Shown one piece after another: positions 8,529 to 17,734 of a DNA stretch of 48,346 nucleotides (the stretch's first letter is position 1; the number at the start of each line of letters is the position of its first letter). A program made the position numbers and the translations under genes. The notes under the pieces were generated by a model, which did not search any database, was not told the origin of the DNA, and saw nothing but the letters and a program-made list of their open reading frames with translations. The DNA is from Rhodopirellula sp. (GTDB taxonomy: Bacteria > Planctomycetota > Planctomycetia > Pirellulales > Pirellulaceae). The stretch covers positions 1 through 48,346 of the forward strand of contig PAAT01000048.1 of assembly GCA_002698965.1 (NCBI GenBank). Reading direction: 5' to 3'.

Positions 8529-9434
8529 TCACATCCGAATGTGCGTATTAAAGAAATCTAGCATGATTTTTTGTGGCTCTGCCTCGTAGAAATCATCTCC
8601 ACCGTGAAATCCACCATGGATGACATGGAAATGAACGGGTCGTTTTACATTTTTGTATTTTGCGTGCAATTCATGTGACTGGTTAATTGGTACCTGAGGG
8701 TCCTGATCCCCATGAATTAGCAGCAAAGGAGGGTCCTCGTTGTCGACATGTTCGACAGGGCTTGCCAGTTTGGCCAATGCTGGCTTCTTTTCCGGCCGAT
8801 CACCAAGTAGTAACTCCAAGGCTGGTACTCTGACACTTAGCCCATGCGGAGTCGATTGAGGAAGGATCGTCAGGAAATTTGTTGGTCCGAACAAGTCCAC
8901 AATGGCATGCACATCTGACGATTCGTCAGGAAATACACCAACCTTACCTTCCAACTGTTGATGGTGATTGCTTACTCCAAGTAATGCAGACAAATGGCCG
9001 CCGGCGGATTCGCCAGCCACTCCGATTCTCTCTTTTGCTATATTTCGGTGTTCCGCTGTTGCTCGCAGGAACCGTACTGCCGCCTTAAGATCGTGTATCT
9101 GCGCCGGGAATTTTGCAGTCGGCGATAATCGGTAATCAACACTCGCAATAGCGTATCCCTGTTTCACAAGAAATAGTAAAGGCATGCGATCCTTAGTACC
9201 ACGTCGCCACGCTCCACCATGAATCCAAATGACTAATGGAGCTTGTTCGACTTCATGTGGCAGATACAAGTCCAGTAACAAACGGTGTTTGCCGACCTTG
9301 CCATATTCGATATTTTTAATCCGATCGTAGCCGTCGTGAAGTGAAGTGTTATAAGATTGGTCACGTTCCATTGCTTTGGTGGTTACGTTTGCAATCAATA
9401 AACAAAACAGTAGCAAAACAGCTAAAGGCTTCAT
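8529..9434 (-). CDS. Exported alpha/beta-hydrolase, esterase/lipase-like
   Basis: 301-residue secreted hydrolase of the hormone-sensitive-lipase/BD-FAE esterase type. It has a signal peptide (about 1-21), an oxyanion loop 'IHGGAWRRG' (71-79), the nucleophile elbow GESAG with S143, an acid in 'HGDQDP' (D245) and H277 in 'HGGFHGG'. It probably cleaves an ester in the periplasm or outside, for example acetyl groups on a polysaccharide; the substrate is not known. ATG start with AAAGGA upstream. It is divergent from psd. Confidence 0.88.
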   Translation of the reverse strand: MKPLAVLLLFCLLIANVTTKAMERDQSYNTSLHDGYDRIKNIEYGKVGKHRLLLDLYLPHEVEQAPLVIWIHGGAWRRGTKDRMPLLFLVKQGYAIASVDYRLSPTAKFPAQIHDLKAAVRFLRATAEHRNIAKERIGVAGESAGGHLSALLGVSNHHQQLEGKVGVFPDESSDVHAIVDLFGPTNFLTILPQSTPHGLSVRVPALELLLGDRPEKKPALAKLASPVEHVDNEDPPLLLIHGDQDPQVPINQSHELHAKYKNVKRPVHFHVIHGGFHGGDDFYEAEPQKIMLDFFNTHIRM

Positions 9435-9601
9435 TCGTTTTCTTTCCTTTATACGGTGGTGATGCGATGTCTTTTAAGTCACCGGCCTGCATGGCCGTCG
9501 GGAGGACGGAGGGTTTACACGGTATACGTCATCCCCCATAATTCGACTTTAACGTATGTTGCCTTGTTGCACATGCCTCGATCCTTCAGGAAGCGCATTC
9601 C

Positions 9602-10579
9602 ATGTCAGATTCCACTCCTCCATTGACTCCGGGGGGCCGCGAAATTCAGCCTCACGACTCTCAAATCCACTGTGTCCAACCAGGTGGTGGAGTTTGTATG
9701 CGGATCGAATTGTTTTGGGGATCGATCCGTCGAGCCTATCTTAAGACTTTTCGCCGTGGCTATATTCGGCGGATGGCAGAAACGCGAAAAGGTGAGAATA
9801 ATCAATGCCCCTGGGATGTAATCGACCCACGCGATTTGAAATTCTACGCCAACCAGCCCGGATACTACTGGGATACTAAAGACGATCCATTTACTGGTCG
9901 TGAGAACTACGGATTCGCTCGGGCCGGTTTAGCTGAAATGATAATCTTCTCTTTATTTCTTATTCCGCTCTTGGTTTGCTTCGTTTACCTCGCACTTCAT
10001 GGTTCACCATTGTGGTGGGTAGCAGCCGTCGTTCCATTGCTTTTAGAAGCGGAAGTCATTTGGTTTTTTCGCAATCCGAAAAGGGTTGTCCCTCAGGGGC
10101 CGGGCACGGTTGTCTCGCCGGCTGATGGTAAGATCGATTTAATGGAAGAGATTGAATACGATGATGTGATCGGTGGACCGGCTATCAAAATTGCAATCTT
10201 TCTTTCCGTATTTAACGTGCACATCAATCGAGCGCCGGTCGCGTGTACCGTGTTTGCTTCTCGGTATCGTAAGGGGAAGTTCCTCAGCGCTTTGAAGCCG
10301 GAGTCGGCTTGGGAAAATGAGAGACTTGAATTGTGGCTGGAATCGACTGAAACGCCCCAGCGGGTAATGCGTGTACGTCAAATCACAGGGCAATTAGCTC
10401 GCCGAATCGTATGTTGGGCGAAAACGGGCGAGACGTTTGGGCGAGGGGCTCAATTTGGGATGATTAAGCTCGGATCCAGAACAGAACTGATCATCCCCAG
10501 AGAAGAAGGGCTGGAGGTCCTGGTGAAACTTGGAGATAAAGTTCGGGCAGGTTCAACGGTTTTTGCCACGTATGAGTAA
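9602..10579 (+). CDS. psd: Phosphatidylserine decarboxylase proenzyme
   Basis: Decarboxylates phosphatidylserine to phosphatidylethanolamine at the inner membrane. The conserved core starts near residue 150 and shows 'SPADG' (D175), 'FNVHINR' (H207) and the self-cleavage site 'KLGSR', where the chain should split between G291 and S292 to form the pyruvoyl group. Two membrane spans lie at about 108-152. The N-terminal ~100 residues are longer than in short-form Psd enzymes. ATG with AGGAAG about seven bases upstream. pssA, the gene making its substrate, follows after 45 bp, so the two form a phosphatidylethanolamine operon. Confidence 0.93.
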   Translation: MSDSTPPLTPGGREIQPHDSQIHCVQPGGGVCMRIELFWGSIRRAYLKTFRRGYIRRMAETRKGENNQCPWDVIDPRDLKFYANQPGYYWDTKDDPFTGRENYGFARAGLAEMIIFSLFLIPLLVCFVYLALHGSPLWWVAAVVPLLLEAEVIWFFRNPKRVVPQGPGTVVSPADGKIDLMEEIEYDDVIGGPAIKIAIFLSVFNVHINRAPVACTVFASRYRKGKFLSALKPESAWENERLELWLESTETPQRVMRVRQITGQLARRIVCWAKTGETFGRGAQFGMIKLGSRTELIIPREEGLEVLVKLGDKVRAGSTVFATYE

Positions 10580-10624
10580 ATTGTTCAATATCAATCCCGA
10601 GCAGACAAGTTTATAATTAGATAT

Positions 10625-11545
10625 ATGAACAGTGATTTGTCACAAGACCTCGATGTGAATCTCGATGACGATCTGTCAGATGATTCCAAATTTCCAATCT
10701 TGCCTACGTTAATGACGCTGGGCAACGCCATTTGTGGATTGGCGGCTATTGGTTTGGCAACCAAGGCGATTGGTGTTCGTTTGGCCACTGAAGGTATGGA
10801 CTCTGCGGCAGCCTTGCCACTCGATCCAAATGCGTACGAAGCTTTGCGTTATGCCGGTCTCCTGATTTTTTTGGGAATGCTTTTTGATGCACTGGATGGC
10901 CAAGTTGCTCGTTTACTAAATCAAACCAGTAAATTCGGCATGGAACTGGATAGTCTCTGTGACGTGATTACCTTTGGTGTTGCTCCCGCTTTCATCATGC
11001 TGTTTTTTGCGGATGTTTTTCATCCTCGGCTGATGAAAGGTGCCGCAGGAATCTATACGCTCTGTGCTATTTTACGACTCGCTCGTTATAACGTTGAAGC
11101 CGAAGAAGGGGGCGATACATCGTATTTCCGAGGGTTACCCTCCCCGGCCGCTGCCGGTACAATCGCGACTTTTGCGATGGCAATGCCGGATATAATGCAT
11201 CAGAAGCAAGCAATCCTTGAGAGCGTGAACATCGATGTTCACCAGTTAGTGATGATGATCGTACCTCCACTGACAGTTATTCTGGCCTGGCTCATGGTTT
11301 CCTATGTGCGGTATCCCCACTTGGCAAAGCAACTGGCTAAGAAAAAGTCGATGAAGCGACATTACTTTAAGATTGTCCAGATTTTATTTGCCATCATTGG
11401 AGCATTGGTTTTTCAGGAAATCGCTTTGCCGGTTATCTTTCTTTATTACCTGATAGCAACTCCATTGATTAATCTCTGGCGCAAAATAGTAGGCGCCAAA
11501 AAGAAAGCTCCAGCTGAACCAGCTGAAGCTTACTTAAAACTCTAA
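10625..11545 (+). CDS. pssA: CDP-diacylglycerol-serine O-phosphatidyltransferase
   Basis: Integral membrane enzyme joining CDP-diacylglycerol and serine to make phosphatidylserine. The 306-residue protein shows the complete CDP-alcohol phosphotransferase motif: D88, D91-G92, A95-R96, G105, D109, D113, with the exact family spacing. About eight hydrophobic segments follow. The first ~22 residues are very acidic. The start ATG has no obvious ribosome site, which fits coupling to psd just upstream. Psd then converts its product. Confidence 0.94.
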   Translation: MNSDLSQDLDVNLDDDLSDDSKFPILPTLMTLGNAICGLAAIGLATKAIGVRLATEGMDSAAALPLDPNAYEALRYAGLLIFLGMLFDALDGQVARLLNQTSKFGMELDSLCDVITFGVAPAFIMLFFADVFHPRLMKGAAGIYTLCAILRLARYNVEAEEGGDTSYFRGLPSPAAAGTIATFAMAMPDIMHQKQAILESVNIDVHQLVMMIVPPLTVILAWLMVSYVRYPHLAKQLAKKKSMKRHYFKIVQILFAIIGALVFQEIALPVIFLYYLIATPLINLWRKIVGAKKKAPAEPAEAYLKL

Positions 11546-11564
11546 ACGATCTGGTACAGCTTTA

Positions 11565-11861
11565 TTAAGCTAACACCGTCTTTAAATGTTCAACCAAAAC
11601 CTGATCACAACGACTTCCACTTGAGTCGTAGAGGAATAATTTATTCTTCATGGTGTCCCAAACCGCTGTCAGTGTTACCTGACGTGGACCATTCACACTG
11701 AAGAGTACTCCACATGGATCCCCCCCTCGCGTTAAAGGACGTTCGTTGAGTGGGAATTGGGATGATTCGAGTTGACCAATGTCACAAAGCGTTTGGTGGA
11801 TAACTTCGCGCAGGTGTTCTTTGTTCAATCCGGCCGATTTCTTAGACATGATATCAAGCAT
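11565..11861 (-). CDS. Small conserved-looking protein of unknown function
   Basis: 98 residues from the ATG at 11861, chosen because GAGAGG lies about eight bases upstream. A longer frame would need a GTG at 11894 with a poorer site. The N-terminal half is helical and charged; the C-terminal half looks like a small beta-sheet ('GVLFSVNGPRQVTLTAVW', then 'KLFLYDSSGSR'). I have a weak memory of similar short planctomycete proteins but cannot name a family. It ends 19 bp from the pssA stop, convergent with it. Confidence 0.6.
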   Translation of the reverse strand: MLDIMSKKSAGLNKEHLREVIHQTLCDIGQLESSQFPLNERPLTRGGDPCGVLFSVNGPRQVTLTAVWDTMKNKLFLYDSSGSRCDQVLVEHLKTVLA

Positions 11862-11894
11862 GGTAGGAACCTCTCGGGTGACGAAATGAGACAC

Positions 11895-12172
11895 ATTTTC
11901 CCGGTGCGTAATTGGTTAGGCGGGCTCGACCAGAAAAAAATGTGAGGTGCAGAAGGTTGGTTAGGCTATAGATTTAATTATCGGAATGCAGATCAATCGG
12001 ATGAAGGGGCGAGTGTTCAAATTTTATAGAAACCGAATAATCATAGCGGCGAAATGTAAACCCTTGCGGATTGGTAGGCTGCTTCACTTACTGAGTTCGA
12101 GTGCTGTGTGTAAACTGTAATAAATTACATTTGATTCACAGCTTTTTAACAGTAAATGTCAGACCAATTTAG
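11895..12172. other. Non-coding stretch before the PNPOx remnant
   Basis: No supported gene. A 39-codon frame at 12001-12120 has no recognisable content. The region is A/T-rich and probably contains the promoter of the minus-strand small gene, plus the place where the missing 5' part of the PNPOx-like gene would have been. Confidence 0.5.
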
Positions 12173-12391
12173 CGAACAATCGCGAGGGCGAAACACAGCC
12201 CGGTTCTTGTGGTGAACATACGCTTCAGGAATAATACGGAACGCTGGATGCGCGTCGTGATTGAAGAAGCATATATCCATTGCTCTAAACACATTCCGCT
12301 TTTGAGGCGAATGCCCAGAGAAATTGCCTGGGGTACGGATGATGAAGGCCTCAAAGGTGGTGATTTCTTTGGTGTCAGTCGCGAAAACTAA
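12173..12391 (+). pseudogene. 3' fragment of a PNPOx-like flavoprotein gene
   Basis: This open frame has no credible start (the in-frame stop is at 12170-12172), yet it encodes a recognisable C-terminus. 'VVIEEAYIHCSKHIP' followed by 'WGTDD' and 'GGDFFG' resembles the end of pyridoxamine 5'-phosphate oxidase-like FMN proteins, where a Cys in a 'CxKxI/CPRYIP' motif follows the last beta-strand. Full proteins are about 180-200 residues; the ~120-residue FMN barrel is missing, and the 280 bp upstream shows no matching segment in any plus frame. I infer a deletion remnant. Alternatively it is a very short real gene using GTG at 12209 or 12212. Confidence 0.5.
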
Positions 12392-12445
12392 AATCGAAGT
12401 TAAGTTGCGACAGCCAATCAGAAGTTCATAATCCGGAGTCTTAAA

Positions 12446-13123
12446 TTGCCAACTTTGTTTCGCCAGTTGATTCCTATTTGCCTAGTGATGGCGGTCCCGA
12501 TCATTCCGTTTTTCTTGTTCGGGAATTTGATAGAGGACTGGATTTCCCAAGTTCAGAATTCCAGTTGGTTGGCAGTCAGCGTGATCTTACTTTTATCCGG
12601 TGATATCTTTCTTCCGATTCCCAGTAGCGTGGTGTCGACCTTTAGCGGTGGACAAATGCACTGGATAATGGGCACCCTTGTTTCGTGGATTGGAATGAAT
12701 GTTGGGGCGGTCCTTGGTTTTTGGTTTGCAAGCAAGTATGGCAGATCATTTGCCCTTCGATTCTCTCAGGAAGAAGACCTTCAGCGAGCTGCCGGCCTAA
12801 CTCACCGATTTGGTCCGGGGTTCCTTGTTTTGACGCGTGGAGTGCCTGTGCTGGCTGAAGCCAGTGTTTTATTGATGGGCGTCCACGGACTCAGTTGGCG
12901 CAGATTTTTACTACCAATTATCTCTAGCAATTTCGGAATTTCGCTCGCTTATAGTGCATTTGGACATCTCGCCAGTAAACACGATTGGTTTCCTTTGGCG
13001 ATGGGCATAAGTATTGGTGTTCCAGTTTTATTAACATTAGTAGTACAACGATTTGTGAAAATCAAAACAGAGTCGCCTGTCGCAGACTCAGATATCTTGC
13101 AGGAAAGTGAATTAGATGACTAA
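12446..13123 (+). CDS. DedA/VTT-domain membrane protein
   Basis: 225-residue inner-membrane protein of the DedA/SNARE-associated (VTT) family, members of which include undecaprenyl-phosphate and phospholipid flippases and envelope-homeostasis factors. Visible family features are the re-entrant '[10 protein letters not shown]' segment, the glycine-rich '[17 protein letters not shown]' segment and '[18 protein letters not shown]' with its conserved Arg. The start is TTG, supported by CCGGAG seven bases upstream; the next ATG would begin inside the first membrane span. Its end overlaps the next start by 8 bp, so it is translationally coupled to the dehydratase gene. Confidence 0.85.
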   Translation: MPTLFRQLIPICLVMAVPIIPFFLFGNLIEDWISQVQNSSWLAVSVILLLSGDIFLPIPSSVVSTFSGGQMHWIMGTLVSWIGMNVGAVLGFWFASKYGRSFALRFSQEEDLQRAAGLTHRFGPGFLVLTRGVPVLAEASVLLMGVHGLSWRRFLLPIISSNFGISLAYSAFGHLASKHDWFPLAMGISIGVPVLLTLVVQRFVKIKTESPVADSDILQESELDD

Positions 13124-15128
13124 TGATGATGCCGCGGCTAATCAATTAACCTCGTTACTTGAATCTGTTACTCCTGGAGCCGGAGTATTGGACGTTCAAA
13201 CGAAAGCCCCGGGACCCAGCGGGGCATTACCTTTAACCGATGAGATACTCCGCACCTGGTCCAGTGGCGATTTGTTTGGACTAACACAGAATGCCGGGAT
13301 GGGATGGAATCCCGAAGATTTGCTGCGTCCGCAATATCTAGTCCTGAGCACGCAGGGAGGAATGCGAGCTGAAGATGGTTCACCGATCGCTTTGGGCTAT
13401 CATACCGGTCACTGGGAAGTTGGATTGTTAGTTCAGGCTGCTTCGCGAACAATCAAAGAACTCGGAGGAATTCCTTTTGCCGCGTATTGTAGTGATCCCT
13501 GTGACGGTCGCAGTCAGGGTACGACCGGAATGTTTGATAGCCTGCCATATCGAAATGATGCGGCAGTCGTGTTACGGCGTTTGATTCGTTCATTGCCGAC
13601 ACGTCAGGGGCTTTTAGGCGTCGCGACTTGCGACAAAGGATTACCGGCTATGATGCTTGCTCTTAACGGTCAGAACGATCTTCCGGGAGTTATCGTTCCC
13701 GGTGGTGTGACGCTGCCACCTGAAGAAGGGGAAGATGCCGGAGCGGTGCAAACAATCAGCGCGCGGTATGTTCATGGTGAGATTACATTGGAAGATGCTG
13801 CGGTAGCAGGTTGTCGAGCTTGTGGTACACCTGGTGGCGGATGTCAGTTTCTTGGAACGGCTGCGACTAGTCAGGTGGTGGCCGAAGCTATGGGAATGAC
13901 TTTACCTCATGCCGCGCTGTCCCCAAGTGGTCAGGCGATATGGATTGATACCGCAATCCGTAGTGCGCATGCCTTGACTCAATTGGTCGAGAAGAAACTC
14001 ACCTTAAAAGACATTGTGACAGATGCATCCATTCGCAATGCGATGGTAGTTCACGCTGCCTGTGGTGGCTCGACGAATCTTCTGCTTCACATCCCGGCGA
14101 TTGCTCATGCTGGTGGATTGAAGCGACCTACGGTTGATGACTGGAGCGAAGTTAATCGTCAGGTCCCTCGCTTTGTCGATGTTCTTCCCAATGGGCCGAC
14201 AAATCATCCGACGGTACAGTTCTTTCTGGCTGGTGGAGTCCCGGAAGTGATGCTTCATCTTCGGAAAATGGGGGTGTTGGATACTTCTGTGCTAACAGTT
14301 ACCGGTCAGACATTAAATGAGGTTCTGGATTGGTGGGAACAGTCAGAACGTCGTCAAACGCTAAGAAATCGACTTCAGGAGCATGATGGCATCAATCCTG
14401 ATGATGTCATTCTTTCTCCAGCCGAGGCTCTAAAGCGAGGGCTTACGAGTACGGTTTGCTTTCCTCAAGGGAATATCTGCCCAGAAGGATCCGTGATCAA
14501 AGCGACCTCGATCGATCCGTCCGTTGTGGATGATGATGGCGTCTATCGTAAAGTTGGGCCGGCACGTGTGTTTGTATCAGAACGGGATGCCATCATGGCG
14601 ATCAAGGGTCAAATCGAACCCGCAATCAAACCCGGGGATATCCTGGTATTGCTAGGACGTGGACCATTGGGAACAGGTATGGAAGAAACCTATCAATTGA
14701 CTTCAGCTCTGAAATTTCTTAAGTGGGGGAAAGAAGTGGCGATTGTAACGGACGCTCGTTTCTCCGGCGTCAGTACCGGCGCGTGTATCGGGCATGTTGG
14801 TCCTGAAGCTCTGGCCGATGGCCCGATTGGTCGAGTGCGAGATGGTGATCGTATTGAAATTATCGTAGACCGTAACGAACTGAAAGGATCGGTGAATCTC
14901 ATCGGTACGTCAGACAGAGATCTGACACCGGAAGAAGCAGATCAACTGCTTGCATCTCGCGGGAGACTCGACGGTCTTGCCGAAGATGAAGCCCTACACG
15001 ATGACACCCGATTATGGGCTGCTTTGCAAAAAGTCGGTGGCGGAACTTGGGGCGGTTGCGTATACGACGTTGAGAAAATCGTTGAAACATTGGAAGCTGG
15101 TACGAAGGCACTCAGTAACGAATCTTAA
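13116..15128 (+). CDS. yjhG: YjhG/YagF-type D-xylonate (sugar-acid) dehydratase, IlvD/Edd family
   Basis: Iron-sulfur dehydratase converting an aldonate, in E. coli YjhG/YagF D-xylonate, to its 2-keto-3-deoxy acid. The 670-residue chain follows E. coli YjhG closely as I remember it: '[15 protein letters not shown]', '[17 protein letters not shown]' (C129), 'CDKGLPAMM' (C172), '[10 protein letters not shown]' (C243), '[18 protein letters not shown]', 'DDTRLWA' and a '[11 protein letters not shown]' end. C129, C172 and C243 are the likely cluster ligands. C316 in 'ACGGSTN' appears to be Phe in E. coli YjhG, from memory. AGGAAAG precedes the ATG, and the gene overlaps the DedA gene by 8 bp. Aldonates other than xylonate are possible substrates. 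Confidence 0.93.
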   Translation: MTNDDAAANQLTSLLESVTPGAGVLDVQTKAPGPSGALPLTDEILRTWSSGDLFGLTQNAGMGWNPEDLLRPQYLVLSTQGGMRAEDGSPIALGYHTGHWEVGLLVQAASRTIKELGGIPFAAYCSDPCDGRSQGTTGMFDSLPYRNDAAVVLRRLIRSLPTRQGLLGVATCDKGLPAMMLALNGQNDLPGVIVPGGVTLPPEEGEDAGAVQTISARYVHGEITLEDAAVAGCRACGTPGGGCQFLGTAATSQVVAEAMGMTLPHAALSPSGQAIWIDTAIRSAHALTQLVEKKLTLKDIVTDASIRNAMVVHAACGGSTNLLLHIPAIAHAGGLKRPTVDDWSEVNRQVPRFVDVLPNGPTNHPTVQFFLAGGVPEVMLHLRKMGVLDTSVLTVTGQTLNEVLDWWEQSERRQTLRNRLQEHDGINPDDVILSPAEALKRGLTSTVCFPQGNICPEGSVIKATSIDPSVVDDDGVYRKVGPARVFVSERDAIMAIKGQIEPAIKPGDILVLLGRGPLGTGMEETYQLTSALKFLKWGKEVAIVTDARFSGVSTGACIGHVGPEALADGPIGRVRDGDRIEIIVDRNELKGSVNLIGTSDRDLTPEEADQLLASRGRLDGLAEDEALHDDTRLWAALQKVGGGTWGGCVYDVEKIVETLEAGTKALSNES

Positions 15129-15152
15129 ACTACATAAAAAAACGTATCTGCG

Positions 15153-16787
15153 ATGGAGTCTAACCACTTGAACATTCAAACTATTCGCACCACTTTACTG
15201 GCATTGCTTGTATTAACTGTACAACAGACATTTGCAAATGATCTGTATATTGATCCTGCTGGAGCCCAGGGGAGGCTTGTTATTGTTGGTGGGGGCATGA
15301 TACCAACAGCTGCGCAGGGACAATTCGTAGCCTGGGCTGGTGGTCGTGGAGCAAAGATCTTAGTTGTGACGACTGCGTCAGAAGATGCCGGCACTGATCA
15401 GCAAGATAGATTTTCTAAACCATGGGATGATTTCGATATTAACAGTGTGTTAATTGTTCATGCCGAGTCACGAGAGGAGGCGTCTTCAAAATCATTTTTG
15501 AAGAGTCTCCAAGAGGCAACCGGCGTTTGGTTTGTTGGCGGCAGTCAGCAACGTATCATTGACAGGTACGTTGGTACTTCTTTCGAAGAAGAATTGTACC
15601 AGTTGCTTCAACGAGGGGGAGTCGTTGGGGGCACGAGTGCCGGAGCAGTCGTACAATCACATTTGGCCATTGTAGGTGGCTCGCGTCGGCCTCAATTAGA
15701 TACAGGCTTTGATTTGTTACCCGGAGCTGTTATCGATCAGCACTTTACAGAACGAGATAGGCTAGCACGGTTGCAGAATACCATGCGCAAACATGCTTCC
15801 AAAGTGGGATTGGGTATTGATAAAGATACTGCTTTGTTAGTGGATCGTCGTTTCATGAAAGTAGTCGGTGCCGGTGCAGTTACGGCTGTTTTACCGCGTG
15901 CCCGCAAAGGGCAGCAGGAAATAGTTAAGTATCCCGCAGACTCGCTGATCGATTTGATAAGTTTGCGGCGAATGGTGCGTGATCGTCAATTCCCGGTTTT
16001 TCCACCAGTGAAAGTGTCAGAACCGATCGTAGAAAAAGGAACACTGATGATCGTTGGAGGTGGACGCATGCCACTTCAGTTGGTGAAAGAGTTTGTCGCT
16101 GCGGCTGGTGGCAAAGACGCGCACATCGTAGTTCTTCCCACTTCAATGCCTGACCCTTTGCCTGAAGATTATGGAAAAAGAATGTTTGAAGCTGGCGGGG
16201 CAAAGAATATTACCGTGCTGCGACAACGCGAGCGCACTGCCGTTGAGTCCGAGGAAATGCTGGAGGCATTAAAAACCGCGGACGGCGTCTGGTTTGGCGG
16301 TGGGCGTCAATGGCGTTTTGTAGACGCTTATGAACACACCAAGGCTTACCCGTTGATTCATGAAGTGCTTGCCAAGGGCGGCATTATTGGCGGTAGTTCT
16401 GCCGGAGCTTCCATTCAGGGGGATTATCTTGCGCGTGCAAATCCACTGGGAAACCGTGAGATCATGGCACCCGGCTATGAAAAGGGATTTGGATTTTTAC
16501 CGGGTTCGGCGATCGATCAGCATTTTAAACAACGCAATCGCTTTAAGGATATGACCTCGTTGGTGGATAAATATCCCCAATTGCTGGGAATTGGCATCGA
16601 TGAAGGGACGGCATTGGTTGTCAGGGGGAGGATCGGGGTAGTGAAAGGTGACGGTGCGGTGCATTTTTATGATCGCCGCCGGACTGTGATGGAAGGAGAG
16701 AAGGATTACGTGACGATTGAGTCGGGTCGTTCTTTCGACTTAGTCGATCGCCGTGCCGTTGAAGCAGCTGCGGGTAAACAAGAGTAA
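15153..16787 (+). CDS. Exported tandem-domain cyanophycinase-like protein (peptidase family S51)
   Basis: 544 residues: a signal peptide (about 1-28) and two homologous S51 domains (about 40-270 and 295-520). Each domain keeps 'VIVGGG' or 'MIVGGG', a GG-x-Q element (Q132, Q386), the Gly-x-Ser-Ala-Gly nucleophile (S162, S416) and a 'DQHF' motif (195-198, 455-458). Cyanophycinases hydrolyse multi-L-arginyl-poly-aspartate and related enzymes cut beta-aspartyl dipeptides. Both active sites look intact, so this is a duplication and not an enzyme/pseudoenzyme pair by this test. No cyanophycin synthetase is in the window. It starts 24 bp after the dehydratase and ends 5 bp before the ABC permease. 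The substrate is unknown. Confidence 0.85.
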   Translation: MESNHLNIQTIRTTLLALLVLTVQQTFANDLYIDPAGAQGRLVIVGGGMIPTAAQGQFVAWAGGRGAKILVVTTASEDAGTDQQDRFSKPWDDFDINSVLIVHAESREEASSKSFLKSLQEATGVWFVGGSQQRIIDRYVGTSFEEELYQLLQRGGVVGGTSAGAVVQSHLAIVGGSRRPQLDTGFDLLPGAVIDQHFTERDRLARLQNTMRKHASKVGLGIDKDTALLVDRRFMKVVGAGAVTAVLPRARKGQQEIVKYPADSLIDLISLRRMVRDRQFPVFPPVKVSEPIVEKGTLMIVGGGRMPLQLVKEFVAAAGGKDAHIVVLPTSMPDPLPEDYGKRMFEAGGAKNITVLRQRERTAVESEEMLEALKTADGVWFGGGRQWRFVDAYEHTKAYPLIHEVLAKGGIIGGSSAGASIQGDYLARANPLGNREIMAPGYEKGFGFLPGSAIDQHFKQRNRFKDMTSLVDKYPQLLGIGIDEGTALVVRGRIGVVKGDGAVHFYDRRRTVMEGEKDYVTIESGRSFDLVDRRAVEAAAGKQE

Positions 16788-16792
16788 TCGTC

Positions 16793-17734
16793 ATGGCAGC
16801 AGAGGCAAGAGGAATCCAGCGGTGGTCGGGGTGGCTGTTTGTTAGCCCCTGGCTGCTTGGTCTCGCTCTTCTTTTTGTATACCCTTTTGTTGCATCTTTA
16901 ATTTGGTCCTTTTCTGAATATGACTTGTTGACGTCGCCCCGATATATCGGCACAGATCACTATGAACGTATTGCCAGTGAAATTGTTCAAGGCAAAGGTT
17001 TTGGTAAGGCGTTATGGAATACGTTTTACTATGCAGCCGTTTCGATCCCTTTATCAACGATAATGGCCATCTGTCTGGCCGTGATGTTGAATTGGCAAGT
17101 TCGTGGTCAGGCTATCTTTCGGACGTTATTCTATTTGCCATCGATGGTACCGATGGTTGCAACGTCGATTTTATGGTTGTGGTTGCTTGATCCGCGCGAC
17201 GGCATGGTGAATGGTCTTCTATCTTTTTTTTATGAAGCTCCTCCCTTGTGGTTTCAGGGGATTCAGGAGGGAGTCTCCACCTCATCGCCATTTCAGTTTG
17301 GCTCAAAAGACGGCTTAACTCTGATGTCTCTGTGGGGCGTGGGAAATTTTATGCTCATCTATTTGGCGGCCTTAGGTGATATTGATGGCTCGTTATATCA
17401 GGCGGCTGAATTGGACGGAGCAGGGAGCTTTCAAAAGTTTCGTCACATCACCCTGCCAATGTTATCACCGATTATCTTTTTTAATTTGATTTTGGGAATC
17501 ATTCAGTCCGTACAGGCATTTACTCAGGTTTATCTTGTTAGTGAAGGAACAGGGCAACCCGCAGAATCAAGCTTGCTGATTTCGCTGCAGCTATTTCTGG
17601 CAGCATTTCGTGATTTGGAGATGGGTTATGCCTCGGCCATCGCCTGGGTGTTGTTTGTTTTCCTGGCATTAATGACCTGGGGCTTATTTCGCTCGAGCCG
17701 TAATTGGGTTCATTATCGGGGGGTACGCATATAA
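16793..17734 (+). CDS. ABC sugar transporter permease, MalF/UgpA type
   Basis: 313-residue inner-membrane permease with about six spans, first at ~15-40. The cytoplasmic EAA loop is visible as 'QAAELDGAGSFQKFRHITLPMLSP', where the ATPase docks (shown only partly by its key residues: E, A, L-DGA, G, LP). Only 5 bp separate it from the cyanophycinase-like gene, and its TAA overlaps the ATG of the binding protein. It pairs with the second permease at 19112. Confidence 0.92.
   Translation: MAAEARGIQRWSGWLFVSPWLLGLALLFVYPFVASLIWSFSEYDLLTSPRYIGTDHYERIASEIVQGKGFGKALWNTFYYAAVSIPLSTIMAICLAVMLNWQVRGQAIFRTLFYLPSMVPMVATSILWLWLLDPRDGMVNGLLSFFYEAPPLWFQGIQEGVSTSSPFQFGSKDGLTLMSLWGVGNFMLIYLAALGDIDGSLYQAAELDGAGSFQKFRHITLPMLSPIIFFNLILGIIQSVQAFTQVYLVSEGTGQPAESSLLISLQLFLAAFRDLEMGYASAIAWVLFVFLALMTWGLFRSSRNWVHYRGVRI

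Noticed and set aside
12169..12354. 61-codon minus-strand frame opposite the PNPOx remnant
   Set aside because: It is the shadow of the plus-strand frame that carries a recognisable protein signature.
17704..17733. TTG start ten codons upstream for the ABC solute-binding protein
   Set aside because: The ATG at 17734 has a G-rich ribosome site before it and the common one-base stop/start overlap.
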